NCBI GenBank assembly: GCA_016165875.1
Contig: JABBOT010000004.1
Location: 8,470,889 to 8,534,888 of the forward strand
Length of the DNA stretch: 64,000 nt
Reading direction: 5' to 3'
DNA from: Acanthopleura granulata
Lineage: Eukaryota > Mollusca > Polyplacophora > Chitonida > Chitonidae
The position numbers and the translations under genes were made by a program. Position 1 is the stretch's first letter. Every line of letters begins with the position of its first letter. The notes beneath the pieces were generated by a model. That model had not been told where the DNA came from. It ran no database searches and worked only from the letters and a program-made list of their open reading frames with translations. This document shows, piece after piece, positions 10,870 to 25,100 of this stretch.

Positions 10870-12330
10870 ATTACAGAGTATAAACTGACATTATGCAACC
10901 AACATTGTGGATTACATCACCATATTTATGCATTATTTCTGAAACAGACTATATACTGGCTATTGCCTGAAGCTATCCATTATTGAGGTCAGGGTGAGGG
11001 CCATTTTTTCCATGTGGAGTTGCTATCTTCTGAAATCCCACGCAGCCAGCCCTGTATAACTGGTTGTCAGTCGCTGGTTTGTGCTTTAATTGCGCGTCAC
11101 ATTTGCTCGTAATTGACTCTCAAATTATTCTTAATGTTTACCACAGGCATTTTACACAAATGTGCTATTTACATCTTATCTCCTGTGTGATATGGGGATG
11201 GGATTTTTATCTGTCATTTTAAAACAAATGACCTATATCTCATTCCTGTCTTTGTTCTTCTTTTCCGAACGAGCAAACGAGCTTTGTCCATGACCAGGTT
11301 TGGGTGGCATAAATTTACTCCTCCCATCATATTCCCTGCCTATGGTTTTCACCTGGCCTCTGTTTGGTGATATATTCTTTAGTATATACGGCGTAAAACA
11401 CGAATTAAATAAATAAAATAAATTTCAGTGCATGCATGTAATTAGGCGAGCAGTCAGTGAACATGCGCTAGTCCCCTTTCATATCATATAGCGCTCTTTG
11501 CATTTCAATCATCAAAGAAAATGATCACCTTCAGAGGGGGATAGAACAGCACTGGTTCATCATTTTTAGAGATCCTTCTTTGTGCACTATTTCGTTTTTA
11601 ATTTTATGATGAATTACTGAATAGGTGTCCCAGTAATAATAAAAGCTGTTCTGAAAAATGTATCATGGGATCAGAGTTTGACAGTATAATGCCAGTATTG
11701 TACTATACATCCAGAGGAAAGGTGTGGATTACGGAGTATAAATGATGAACTTCTCCTGCAGACATCTCCGGTGTTGTTCTATAACCTATAATATATGCAT
11801 GATCACGTACACATTTTATGTAGATGCATGCAGAAGTCTTGAGTACGCTTATCCTAGTATGGTGATCTAAGTATGGTTATTTTAAAGCTTACACGGCTTC
11901 TTTTGAACACCTTTCAACGCGAAAACAAAAAAGCAGCTTATTTTATAAGTATGGATATCTCTGGATTTGTTATGTGTTATGAAAAATTTCTTACTTTCCT
12001 GTTGAAGTTCTAAACAACCAGTATATTTTCACATAAATTATGTTGCTTGTGGTAATCATTTTATCTCTCAAATTTGGCATATCATTTCTATGAGGGCAGT
12101 CAATTTTATACAGGGACCAACTCGAGGTACCAAGGAACCACTTGATTTAAACAAGCTGAATTCTGTCAAGCACCAAGTGATCCAGATTGACACCATTTTT
12201 TGTGTGGGCAATACACAAAATCTTATAAATTATATAAGACATCAAAAGGATTAGCCACCATTCACTGAAAAGGTCTACAGAACATGCAATTGTTCACAGC
12301 TCTCTTCATAAGCATTCTAATGTATTACAA
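10870..12330. other. Non-coding stretch with a SINE-A tail remnant
   Basis: No gene seen. At about 11385-11425 'tatacggcgtaaaacac' followed by an AAATAAATAAA run is the 3' tail of a plus-orientation SINE family A element whose body is not recognisable. Confidence 0.4.
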
Positions 12331-12335
12331 GTAAA

Positions 12336-12596
12336 TTAATTACTGTCATCCAGTCTATAAATGGTATTTACAACTGGAACGCTCGCAAGAGAGGTGAGCA
12401 CCTTATTTTTGGTGACAAATTCTTCGTAAGACATGAAGCCAGGCACATTATGAAAATCAAAGAATAAAATTCTGCTTAATAAGTCTCTGAACTGAGGCTG
12501 AAATGTAAATAAATCACAAAGCTGACACCCAATATAAAAGCGATGTGTATACAGTTCAAATTGTTCATTCCACTGCATAGATTTCCAAGGCAAACA
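12336..12596 (-). CDS. Candidate exon or gene fragment, unidentified
   Basis: A minus-strand open frame follows the acceptor 'ttcctttattgtcag'. It reads about 86 codons to TAA and contains PQFRDLLSRILFFDFHNVPG and FMSYEEFVTKNKVL. Its amino-acid composition is protein-like. It lies about 0.9 kb downstream of the APEH stop codon on the same strand, so it is either an exon of a gene continuing left (a donor-like A|GTAATT sits just before the stop), a gene relic, or chance. No family recognised with confidence. Confidence 0.35.
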   Translation of the reverse strand, partial: CLPWKSMQWNEQFELYTHRFYIGCQLCDLFTFQPQFRDLLSRILFFDFHNVPGFMSYEEFVTKNKVLTSLASVPVVNTIYRLDDSN

Positions 12597-13179
12597 CTGA
12601 CAATAAAGGAATCCCCTGTCATTGGTTTTATTAAAGGTAAATTGTCCTTTCAAATGGTATATTCTATTGATTCAAAAGCTATGGGTCAAGAAGAGATTTC
12701 GTTCTTTACTTATTACAGTCTCTTACATCACCTAGAAGGTCACATTATGCCTGCAGACATTCAGGTTCCATCACACTAACTTAAGAGGTACCAGTACTGT
12801 GACTCAATCATTCACCACTTTAACTGCAGTACTCTTCAAACAACAATTGAAATCAATTTCATGGAATCTTTTTATTCATATCAAACTCAAAATCATAGTA
12901 TATTGCTGAGCACAAAAACTAATTAAACCCTTTATGCCCATAAAGCTATAAAATGTTTATATCAGTCCATGGCCTTTATGTGTAAGCTCTTTATGTGATA
13001 AAATTGAATATATCTGTTTTAAGGTCTATAATCAGGAAAAGGGTCACTGGAATCATTAAATGAATAAGAACTTTACTTCTATCTGTATTAGGGAAAGTTC
13101 TGATTACATATATAAACTGACTGTTGGTATTTTACAACAATGATCTTCACAAAAATCTTCACTAAAGATCATAATTTGA

Positions 13180-13196
13180 TTTATTTATTTTTTATT
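13180..13196 (-). promoter_or_regulatory. Probable polyadenylation signals of APEH
   Basis: Reverse-complement AATAAA hexamers occur at 13180-13185 and 13191-13196, about 300 nt downstream of the APEH stop codon on its strand. The position and strand fit an APEH 3' UTR end. Other polyA sites are possible. Confidence 0.45.
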
Positions 13197-13484
13197 TATA
13201 TGATTGCAACTTTTCACTATACTCAAGAACAGATTGTAATTTGAATGTTCTTCAATATAAATGATTACTTTTTGTAATTGTTTCTGGACAAAGAATTTTT
13301 CTAAGTAGGTGAGCAGGTATCACAGTACATACAATCCACAAGGCAGAGTTCCAGTCAAAATTAACTTCCAAATTGTCTCAAAATGTGATGTAAATATTGC
13401 AGTGCAACAAATGACCAAATCCCTTCGATGTAACATCCAACAGTGCTCAGAGATTGGTCCGCAATTCAAGCCAATCTTCATCCA

Positions 13485-16400
13485 CTACAGGTGCTCACTG
13501 AACCACCTGACGATGTTGACAAAGGCATCTGATTCTGAGTCAGTCTTGATGATAGGATGACAATCTTCTGGATACACCAGGAGCCTGAAAGGTAACAGAT
13601 ATGCATTTTGGTATTTTCTCAAGGTCGCTTTCTTTTTTAGAACAGCTTGACATCAGAAGTCTGACATTTCAGCCAGTGTGTACACTGTCCCATTCCAAAA
13701 ACATGGCAAGAGTATAAAAAAGTGAATAAAGTAAACATGAATGGGCTGGCATTTTCATCACCCATTAGTGCAAGCCCAATATCACAAAGGCACATTCGAG
13801 TCAAAACACTTGTGTGTTTGTACCAAAGCATGTATAAGATTTAATTCCTTTGTACATTCAAAATTAAACCACAGTGTATGAGCATGAAATAATGCTCTTG
13901 TGAGTCAATCATGACATTATACCCATTCCTGTGGGGCGGGTAAAATGAACTGCCCGCTGTTGATCGGTTGATTTGGGTACAAAATATTTCCAGCCTCACC
14001 TTGTAGGAATGTTTCTAGACTTGAGGGCTCTGTAATATTCTTCGCCCTGTTTTGGAGGGACTCTTCGGTCTTCAGCTCCCAGCATTATCATGGTTGGAGT
14101 TTTCACCTGATTTAATACAAAATAGCAGACAAATACATGCACCAGTATCAAACGGCATTGCTGAGGTTATACCCAGCTCATTACAGTATTGGACTTTGGA
14201 CTGTTGAAGTCAATGTCGCATGCCTAACCAAGGAAAAAGAAGTAAACATAATATTTGTTTGTTCATGTTCACTTCTTAAACATTTATAGTCATCACTTCT
14301 TGTGATAGAAAAAAATGTTGTTAGTAACCTGAACAAAGGCCGAATTATATTATGACAGTTCATGATGGTGTTCAAAATGTAAGAGTGTATGATGGACAGC
14401 ATACAGTTCATATTTGAATACAATCAGTCAAAATATCGGGACAAAGTTTAATGACTGGAAACAAATATGGCCAAGGCAACCATATTCTTTTACACACATC
14501 TGTGAAAACCAATCCCCGCCATCCTCTCACTGATGTTATACTGTTACTACTGCCGAAATTTCAAGGCAAATGGTGAAACAGTTCTAAGTTATTGCTCAAA
14601 CTATGTTATCTCCCAAGTCTCCATATCTTGATTCAAGGGGGGCATGATTATGATTAGCCTATTTTATAATGTCAGAATCAAGAGTGCAATTAACAAATAT
14701 TGAAACGTTAATTATGTATCAAAGATGAGCCAGTCATCAAACAACTGATGCTCAAAGTCAAGAAAATCATGAAAACTTTCATCAGAAATGGTTACAGAAC
14801 CAGTGAGTGTTGCTCAAAGGATTGAAGAGGTACAGGTTTCCATGCAGATGTAAGCCATTTCCAGCTGTGGAAACAGGGGCTAGTAAAGGAACTGACCCTG
14901 AATCATGGGCAGCAATCTGTTGCTTCATGTTTATGTTCTATGTTTCACAGACACTTTGGCACAATGTTAACAACGGTAATAAGACAAAGCTGTAATGGGC
15001 GTGTGCAAACCAGATTTTGTCATGTCAACACCTGACACGACTTCTGAGGGTAATTGACCAATCAGAAGAAGAAGTTAATATGAGGGACAAAATAAAATAT
15101 GTGCAATGTACTGGGTAACTGTCATACATGAGGGCAAGGCAATGACAATGTGACATTTCCTAAAAGGCACACTGCATAGTGCAACATTTTGTATATTCTG
15201 TATGGAATTCAGCAGTTTCTCTGCACTCACTCACCTGATCAATGTATCTGATGGGAGACTTTTCCCAGAATGTCTTGTACCTTTCAATATCTGGCAAGTT
15301 GGTGAAGTGGAAATCATAACCACATTCAACATATACCCTGCAAGGAAATTTTATCATTTCAATCAAATTTAAACTCTACTGTGTGTCAGTTTTTTGAAAA
15401 TCTTCATATCAGTAATGAACAAAATAATTAGACTTTAATTATAAAAACAGGATTTGAATTTACAAACCATTTGATAACACGTGTACTTCCCTACAAAGCC
15501 AATTTAGTTTTACAAAATCTCACCGCTTCACTCAGAATTCAATATTTTAGAACATCTTCATGTTTCTTTAACACTGTATTACATACTGAAAACATGACTT
15601 TCAAGTACACAGTTCTTTGAGAGCGCTCTTTGAAGATTTCAATCAAATTTGCATACCTAAATCTGTATCTAATAAAGTAGGTGGTTCATATATACACCTT
15701 GCATGCAGATAAAACTGCAGGTAAATTTGAGGACCATAATTTATATCACTATGTCTCATACATGTAGTTGTTTTTACCTTAAATTTTTACTTCAATTCAG
15801 AGTGTAGGTTTTGGGTAAACTTACAGATCTGGTGAATCACAAGACAGCTTTTGTGCAATTGATATTAAAGAATGAATTAGCTATGAATTTTGTTACAAAA
15901 AAATCACTTACCAATCAGGAATGTCAGAAGACCCTAGCATTGCTAAAAATGACCAAAGAAAGACGTTTGAACAAATATTTCATCATTCACTGACAAGGGT
16001 TCTGACACTAGAAATTCAAATCTGTAATTATTATGATACCTTCTGAATGCAAAATATCTATTTGACAGATAAGTGTCAATAAGACAATTACCACGATTCA
16101 TCAGAAATGTCACCATGATTACAAAGCTTGAAATTTTCCTTGATATTCTGATATAACCTCCAACAATGACAATGGATGTATGTGGGATTTTTGATTTAGC
16201 AGAAATTGGTCAACCAATCAAAGATGTGATGTGGAGGAAACTTGTTGATTGGTCAGGCTAGGTCCTGTGCACTTGTGTTTCCATATACATGTAATCATCA
16301 GACACTTTTTAACATGCAATGTCCAGGTATTGCCAGACATGATTCATTTGTTTACCCTGTGATAGCTGAAATGAAAGAGAAAAAAAAAATACATAAACAC

Positions 16401-19078
16401 AAGTAAGTGCCACTGAACCTTTATTCAACACTATGCTATTTTTTCTACATTTGTCTTCAACCAAATAAAATGCATTTAAATGCATGATATGTATGCTGAG
16501 CTTGAAGTCTGGGTGCAAGTTATGTAAAATATTTCCTACAATACTTTTATATTCAGCTTTGGAAGAAATTCTTGCGAAGTTAACAATAGCAATGTCTACT
16601 TATGCACATAAATGAGCTACTGTAATACTAAATACAATGTATGGTATGAAAAACAGTTTTCTGGAAAAGCCCTTTTGATATGCTGCAATACCAAACCTGA
16701 TTGTCCCAGACATCTTTCTGGGATAGACATAAGTAGCAGGGAAAAACAGACCAAGTTAAAGTAGCTCACCTGGTAGGTTGGTTACAGGGTTCCTGGATAC
16801 AGCAGCCTTATAAAATCCCTGATATGTAAACAACAGGATACATTATATTGTATTTATTAAGTCTAAAATCAAACGGTCTTCATCGGGTACTCCTATTCAT
16901 GCTGAATGGCTCTGCTGAACCAAAGTCAAAATGTCTACCTATGAAACAAAGCATTGCTGTGTACTGGTATCTTGTGGTATTTTTAAATAATGATGAGAAA
17001 GTGACAAATACAATCCAACCTGAAGTCAAATTATGATTTATTATTTATCAATTCTCAAGCAGATAACTTTAAACTTCTGTGTGTTTCGATATACTGTACC
17101 TCAACATGGAAATTTAAATTTTTTATTCTTATCTTATAGGACTGTAACATTATTACAATGATTCACAACAGGAACCAAAACTTACAGGATACTGGCCAAT
17201 CAGGTGAGTTGTTAGAAACCCTCCATGTGAACCTCCAATGACAACAACTCTCTCTTTATCCAGAGAGTCTGATTTCAACACATGCAAAACAGCTGACTGT
17301 ACAAGAGGAAGAGAAGGAGAGACAATCTCAAGATCAGTGCAAGAATGCAAGTGATATCACTCACAGTGATTTGTGCCATTAACTCATTAAATCACAGTTG
17401 TGTGTATTCAAGGAAACATAACTGTGAAACAATGACAGTAAATGCCAGGTTTTGCTAACAATATAGAATTTAACTACTGTATAAGTTAAACATAGTTGTA
17501 TATTTCATTTCTGGAGCATATTTACTGTCTTTCAATAAAGATGTCCAATTCTTTTTATTCGTAATATGCATATTTTGAACACATACTCAGGGTAGGAATG
17601 GTATGGTCATTGGCCGCTATGTTTTATTGATGCATTGATTTTTGCCATAACAAGTAACATGACCAGAGATTCTTAGAGGGTAACCTGAATAGGAATTAGT
17701 TTTATCAATTTCTTTAAATTCCAAAGAATTCTGGAAGTAAGAAAGAAATGGACTATCGTAGATCTTTCAATTCACACATCCACAGTACATTGTGGCCACT
17801 GTCAACGACTAATGCCAACTTAACAGACATAACCTGTCACAATGCACACTGATCAAAGATCACATGTTCTCCAGTGGTTTTAAACCCTCTGTTGCCAGCT
17901 GATGAGGAAGATTTGCTGTGAATTATGGGCATGTTCTTGCATCTTTCAAGTGGTTTATTGATTATATCTATGACAAGATTGGTCTTCATGACATGTCCCA
18001 ATTGCAGCAGACTGCATACTCACTTGACAAAGGCACACTTGTTCAAGTCGAAAAACATTCTTAGGTTAAAAGATTCATTAAGACCTGAAACACTTACCTG
18101 GACATCCTTTACATCTTGCTTCCCAATGTTTCCCACTAGTGACACAATTCCGTCTTGACCAAAACCAGTTGAACCTCTGTAGTTAACTGGAAAACAACAC
18201 AACAAGGACAAGAGAATATAAACCCTCCTTGCATGTGGATCTACATACATGAGCTACAAAACAGACTTTTAGCAAGAAATAAATTGTAATTGTTGACTAA
18301 TTTTATTCTCCTTTCTAGATGGATGCTTACCCAGCAGAACTGCGAAGCCACACCTAGCCAGAAGAGAGAAGTACAAAGTAAAACCAGATGAAAAGCAACT
18401 ATGAGGTCCACCTGTAAAGGAATTAAAATCATACATTCAGGACGCAGCTCTTATAAAAGGAATAACCTTTTTCATAAGTTACACAATTTATTTGTTTGTT
18501 TGTTTAAATCTGTTTGTATGTTCTATTTATGAATATTTATCTTCAAAAATCAAGATCAAGTTTTTGAGAGAAATACACTCCACAAAGCCTAGTAAGAAGC
18601 GCAAACCAACTGTCAGGTAACAAACGAACTTACTGATGTTAAGTTTTAGAAGAACTAGCAGGAGTTCACTCCAAACATGACACTACACAAAGTCTAGTAA
18701 GAAACCCAAACCAACTGCCAGGTAACAAACAAACTTACTGATGTAAAGTTTTAGAAGAACTAGCAGGAGCTGGCTCCAAACATGACATCCTGTTGGTTGA
18801 GTAGATGGCTAAACCAGCAAGGCCCCACAAATACGCTGATTGGTTTGATGCATGTTATGCACAAGTCAAATATATCTGTTTCATGATTTCAAAACATACA
18901 ACCTATTTTAAACAATTAAGTAACATTTTGCATTTGTGTGCGACAAAAGGTAGATTCAACAGGACAGTTCTTGAAAGAGAAACTGAGCCTTTTTCTCGAT
19001 CATACATTTCAGTAAAATTTTATAGGTGAAAGAGTCATTGTGTCCAGTTTGTAATATTTGGTTGCATACATGATATAC

Positions 19079-19116
<38 letters not shown>

Positions 19117-22100
19117 CATAGATAAGAAACAATACAATTGTATACCTTCCTGTTTAGAACAAAACATTCACCACAATGTCTGAATCTCTCTTTTTTCCAG
19201 CCTCCTTTCAAAGTCCACTTACCATGAGGGAATACAACCAAAGGTAGGGGTGCCTCCTTCGATTCAGTAGGAAGAACAAGAATAGCTTCATAATCCAAAT
19301 CAGCTGAAATTGTAACAGAAATGAATTCATGAATAGTATGGGTTTTAATAGCACCTTTACATGCTTCAGATTCAACACCTGATGACACTACACTCACTGA
19401 TACATCATGCTAAAGACATTAGAAAGGACACTACACTCACTGATACACCATGCTGAAGACACCAAACATGACACTACACTCAGTGACACAAGGACACCTG
19501 GCCTACCAATGCCTGTTTGTTCCAGTCAGCACTGAATGCCAAGTGATGAAGCCACTGGGTCAGCCTTTGGTATGAGCTGGTCAAGGATTAAGACAGTATC
19601 TACATGATTTTAGATAACACTAACAATGTACTCGTCTTCACCCTGTGATGTCCAGTACAAAAGCAAACCAGTATCGCTATAAAAACTGTGGAAATTAAAC
19701 ATGTTAAACAAATTAAACATGGTAAATGACCTATAAGATTCATCCCAAAAAGTGCATTTTTACGGGCAAGTAAATGTCATAAAATATTATGTCTGCTGTT
19801 AAAACATTAAACTTTTTTAGTAGGATATCACCCTACCTTCCAAACAAACCTCAAAATATGTTTCCAAGGTCACTAGAGTCATGCAAAATTTGCAACTTGG
19901 TCATGGGCAAGAGTTTAGGTCATTTATCCTACACACTGATGGCCTGTCTGGGATGCTGTGGGCAAGTAATGAGTTAATGCTGCCTCTGCCCAATATAGTA
20001 TGTTCAAACTATTTTGCGGGATGCTGAAATATGCACTTCCCCTCTCATGACAGTTGCACTGCAATGAATACAGGTGCATAGCATTTTGCCTCCTGAGGAA
20101 GAATTGGAACTATATTCTCTTGCATTCGCAGTTTGGATTTGAATGACTTACACTGTGTTGTATCTGCATTGCTAAATGCTGTAGACCCACAACTATAAAA
20201 GGTTCTTTGCACATTAAAGGATTTGAAGTGCCCAGTTACACTTCTAGCCGGTCTGAATTTAAGACCCATAAATGAAAAGAAAAAAGTTTGATCTCTTGGC
20301 AACTCCAAGGCCAAATTATATGTAACATCAATTCTGGAAAATGTATGTTGTGTACAAGATGCTACAAATATTGCAAGTTTAGTACCATAACTTCTGGATA
20401 TACTCACGGAACTGCTCATTTTTGTTGTCATCTGCTGGGTTAAACTTCATGATCTTCCACGCGATCTCTGACAACTTAACAATGTGGGTCAGTTTGTGCC
20501 ATTTCATGGAGCTCTCCTGGCCTTCAGGTGGAATATCACCAATAACCTGAAACAAGATGAAGAGATACAACACATCCATATACATACCTTTTGAATATCA
20601 CCAATAATCTGAAACTAGAAGATATACAATATATCTCCAATAACCTGAAACAAGATGAAGAGGTATTGTGTATACTGAAGATCACCAAAAACCTGCAAGT
20701 CACCAATAATCTGAAATTTAAGAGGTAGAGGGAATATCACCAATATTCTGGAACCAAGTTAAGAAATACACTAGAAGGAGGCAATTTTGGCAGGTGAAAA
20801 TAAAAGTATATCACTGGCATCTGACTATAGCTTTACCCACAACACAATTAGGAATTCGGCCATTTGCCTGCAATCAGTCAAAAAAAAAAAAAAAAAAAAC
20901 AACCCACAATTCAGGACAGTTTTGAATGCAGTTTTCAATTGTCTATCAACTGATGTCTACATGTACTTATGTTTTGAGTGTTCTTACATGTTAAAGGATT
21001 TATACTGAACTTAGGTAAATGGTACACCTTACACATGTACTTTCTTTAAGCTATATGAAAAAACAAAGGTGTTTACTCAACCAGTAGTTTGGTCATTACC
21101 ATTTTAGTAATATACAACTCAATCCTTCTAAATACAATATGCAGAACTAAACAGACAGAGGCATAGGAAGCAAATCAGAAGTGAGGGGGCTACTATCCCA
21201 GGCAACCAGGCAAGCGTCCAGATGTGGCCAAGGCCCCATAAGGTACCGGACACCATATGTTTAGGCAAACACCATTTGAGTATGTTTTGAGAGACAAATA
21301 TGTCTATCCACAAAATAATGGTAAAGTCATGCATATTTTGATGTAACTGTGAAAATAATTTTCATCAGTCAGAATAAAGGATTATGTAAGGACTGTTTAG
21401 TGGATATGACCTGAATCTGGCCCTTACCATTCTATCTTTTGAATGCACACAACACTACTCATATAGGCCGTATGAAGGTGAATTCAATTTGATTATGGAT
21501 GTTTGGCCACTAACATGTCCTTTGTTTTGTTAGTGCACAGACAACAACAAAGTGTTGGCAGGATGCCACAGTGTACAAATTTTGACTGCACAATCAGCAC
21601 ATCGAATACAGATGGGCTTGATATCGCCTGAATGCACTGGGCCTGATTCATGATAATAAGTCAGCATCTTTTCAGTAAAATATCAGCCTCCTCTGACAGC
21701 TATATCATATCATAATATATATATATATTATGGTGAAAAAGCTTATGTTTCTTAGAGAATGACTAAAAATTATCAGGTGGTGGTGTTTCCGTCTTCAAGC
21801 CTTAGTTTTGCACTACAATTTACGTTAAACATCCCCAGTCTTCTCCTTTAACTTTTATGGTGTTATGAACTAACCAGTTATCGTTACTGTGTAAATAGCA
21901 ATTAGTTACTGCATAACAACTGTGCAATTCACCTCGGGGTTTACTGTCGGTACTGGGGTTTCTGTTGAGAGAGGCTCATCACTCAGGGCGACAGATGCTG
22001 CAGCAATGCCTGTGATGTGGATGTGGTTGATATCAAGTAAAAACTTTCAACAGATGGCTGCACTCGTCGGAGATTTGTTGGCTGGTCCATTTTGAATGGC

Positions 22101-25100
22101 CACATTTCAACAAGTTTTCAAAGTATATCATTGTACCGTTCCTTTGCATCAGATGCGTTAAAAAAGGTGCCCTAATAATTTTCGTAAGACTTGAAACTTG
22201 ATTGCATGCACACCATTAACAATGATGGGTGCAACACCCGTTGCTTTCTTCTGTGAAGCATTTCTTCATAAACTGTGCACTTAAAGACTTCTTCAGACAA
22301 ACTTTCATAGAACTTCTGCAATGGTTTACCCATATGAAGTCTGTCTTACCAGATATGGTGGTGTATCCAGGGTGCTGTACTGAGCAACGACCTTGTCACC
22401 AAGGACATCATGTACCGTGCGGTCTCCCCGAGCCTCCTCTCCCAGAATCGCTGCCACTTCTTTGCTTTCCAGGTTTATAACATAGACAAACTGGAGTCAG
22501 GAAGGAAAATGTAGTTATAGTTGTATCATATGTTCTGTAAATTGTAGAAACATGCCATTGAGACTGGACAATACCTACAGAAGTGATGCCATCGCTTACA
22601 AGCTTTGACATATCAACACCTTTTGTGATATAAAAAAAAAGCAACTGTATAAAGTATAGATTTACATTTTTCACCAGTGATATGTTAATTATTTTTCTAT
22701 CCCTTCACCAAGTGTGGTCCATGCACAAATACACATAATAAATAGAGGTGACCTTTCTAACAACATTGTGTGTGTCACGCAACATACTGGCCAGTGCATT
22801 TACCTCCCCAAATGATATCCTCTCATGCTGTTTATTCAGGCAAATAAAGATGTCTGAAATTGTTTACTTGGTGAATTTACTTTTGCTATTAAGATTAAGT
22901 GGAAATATCAACATTACCATAAGAAAGTGAGAAAAGTAATATTTCCCATATTTTATTGACACAGATATCATTACTGCCAAATCAACACCTAGAAGGATTC
23001 CAAGAAGCAAGTTGTTGTCCTTATTTTATTGCTTGTGATGGCAGGCCCAGGAGCACTCATCATTGCTGCATCAACAGCTAGAATGTAGCTGTTGTGCTTA
23101 CCTTATTGCTCCTAGTGAAGGAGTCGATCAGTATTCTCTTATTATCAGCACACCAACATCTGGACGGAAGCTGGATCAGGAAAAGACCCTGGAACATCTT
23201 ATCTAAAACAGCAACAGTTTCAACATAATACATAGACCAAACATGAGTTTTTACAAAATGATGTCTGAAAGGTTTCAATCTTTCTGAGTATTCTCCATTT
23301 TAACCTTGGCCTCATAAAACTTGCCAGCTTCTAATCCAATCTTACAGAATGAGACCTAAAAATCTGGCCACAGACTTACATTCTCAGAGGCAAATAAAGG
23401 TCATTAAATATTACTTTTGTTGCTGAAACTTGTATTCTTCCAGTGGGTCATCCTCCAATCTTCCAAATAAGCCTAAAACACCTTTTTAAGATCAGAAGAT
23501 CTCTAACAATCACACAAAATGAACAGCGTTTGTGCAGCAAGCCTCCACGTACATATGAAGAATTAACAACATACAGATGAAGCAGCAGCAGTAAATTCCA
23601 TCCTTTCCCCATCATCAATGACAGGCTCCATTTCACAAAAGCATCGGTGGTTTTAACTTGCCACTTTCATTATTTTTTTAACTGCTATTAAATGCCATAC
23701 TGAAAACGTATTCATGACATACCAAGTAAAAGCATTTCTTAAAATCTAGACTGTTTTACTATTCAAGAGAGTCCAGTAAAAGCATCAGAGTGACATCTGA
23801 TCGAATACTGAATTTGAAAGCTTAAAGTCAGTACTTTGGATGAAAAACTAATAAAAATGATATTCAAGTTACCTTTATTACTGTTCACAATATCTACAAT
23901 GACTGTATTCTCCTGAGTTTTCCAGTCAAACTGTAATAAAGAAACACGCCATAAAAAATTTACACAGCTTTCAAAATTTTAAAAAATAATATTACAAGTT
24001 GCTATTTTTTTCTGGAAATATCTACAGGAGATATTTAGGAGTTCCTTTTGATAAATGAAACCCCATGACATCAGTGATTCAAGATGAGAATGAGATCTAC
24101 ACACAGTCCCATTTGTATTTATAGCATTTTATGTGCAAAACTCAGGAACTGTATCATGCCATTTTCAATCAGCTGCTTTACAAAACAGGTATCTGATCCA
24201 TTCCACCCAAGTTTAATGAAAGTGCTTTATTCAAATGTGGTCATGTACACGAAATTTGGAATCCTTCCGTCGAAATGAATGACATCTACTGTGCTCATCA
24301 CTGAAAAACGGATATTATCCGGGAAATGATTGCAACAGCCAAAGTTTTAATAGTAATCTAGTTCATCTGAATATGCACCTGCAAACGTATCAAGTCCTTT
24401 GCATGAATAGGACTGACTTATAATGTGACCATGTCATTCATACAGACAAACAACATAATCCCTTTGGAAAAAAAAAACATCTATACCACCATAGATGTAA
24501 CACTGTAACGAGAAATTTTTAAAATGTATGTTTCATCCACATATATGATGCATAATTTTAACATAAAGCTTCCTTTTCGTATGCAGTTGTAAAGACTAAA
24601 CAATATCTTACGTATTCAGTGATTTACACTGAACAAAAATAACAAAGATACTTGTAATGTGGTGGTCCTTTGTATTTCCTGTGTAGGTATGTAAAGGTTG
24701 TTATATACATTGTATTAACTTGGTTCACATCCTGCTGTACAATTGAGATAATGCTTACCATGACCAGTCTGTTACACTGATAATGGGTGAAGCCTGTTTT
24801 AGCCTGTAGGTAGATCAACTTAGAGTGGTCTGGGCTGGTTCTCGGGCTCCGACAAGCCCAATTGTCTGCAGAAAGCTTTTCTAACAGCACAAGAAAATAA
24901 GCACGTATGGATAACAATAGTTAAAGACTGATTACTACATTTGCAAAGTGCTTTGAGTGAATCTAACGATAAAAAATATCTGCAGATATATTTAATGGAG
25001 AGTACTAAAATACAAGTTCAATATGAACTGGATTACCACTGATTTATGCTGTGAATGAATTACAATGCAGCCAATTTATTTAATATTTTTTTCGTTCATG

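Noticed and set aside
12336..12596. Resemblance to the glycosyltransferase (protein O-fucosyltransferase) pattern of LPxW and FFD...YEEF
   Set aside because: Only a loose pattern with none of the nucleotide-sugar binding motifs in neighbouring candidate exons, so no function was assigned.
21930..22065. Open minus-strand stretch within APEH intron 12 that looked like an extra exon
   Set aside because: The flanking exons (22350-22490 and 20408-20546) join directly in phase 0 and match the vertebrate protein without a gap, so the extra segment is not needed. Its acceptor is weak.
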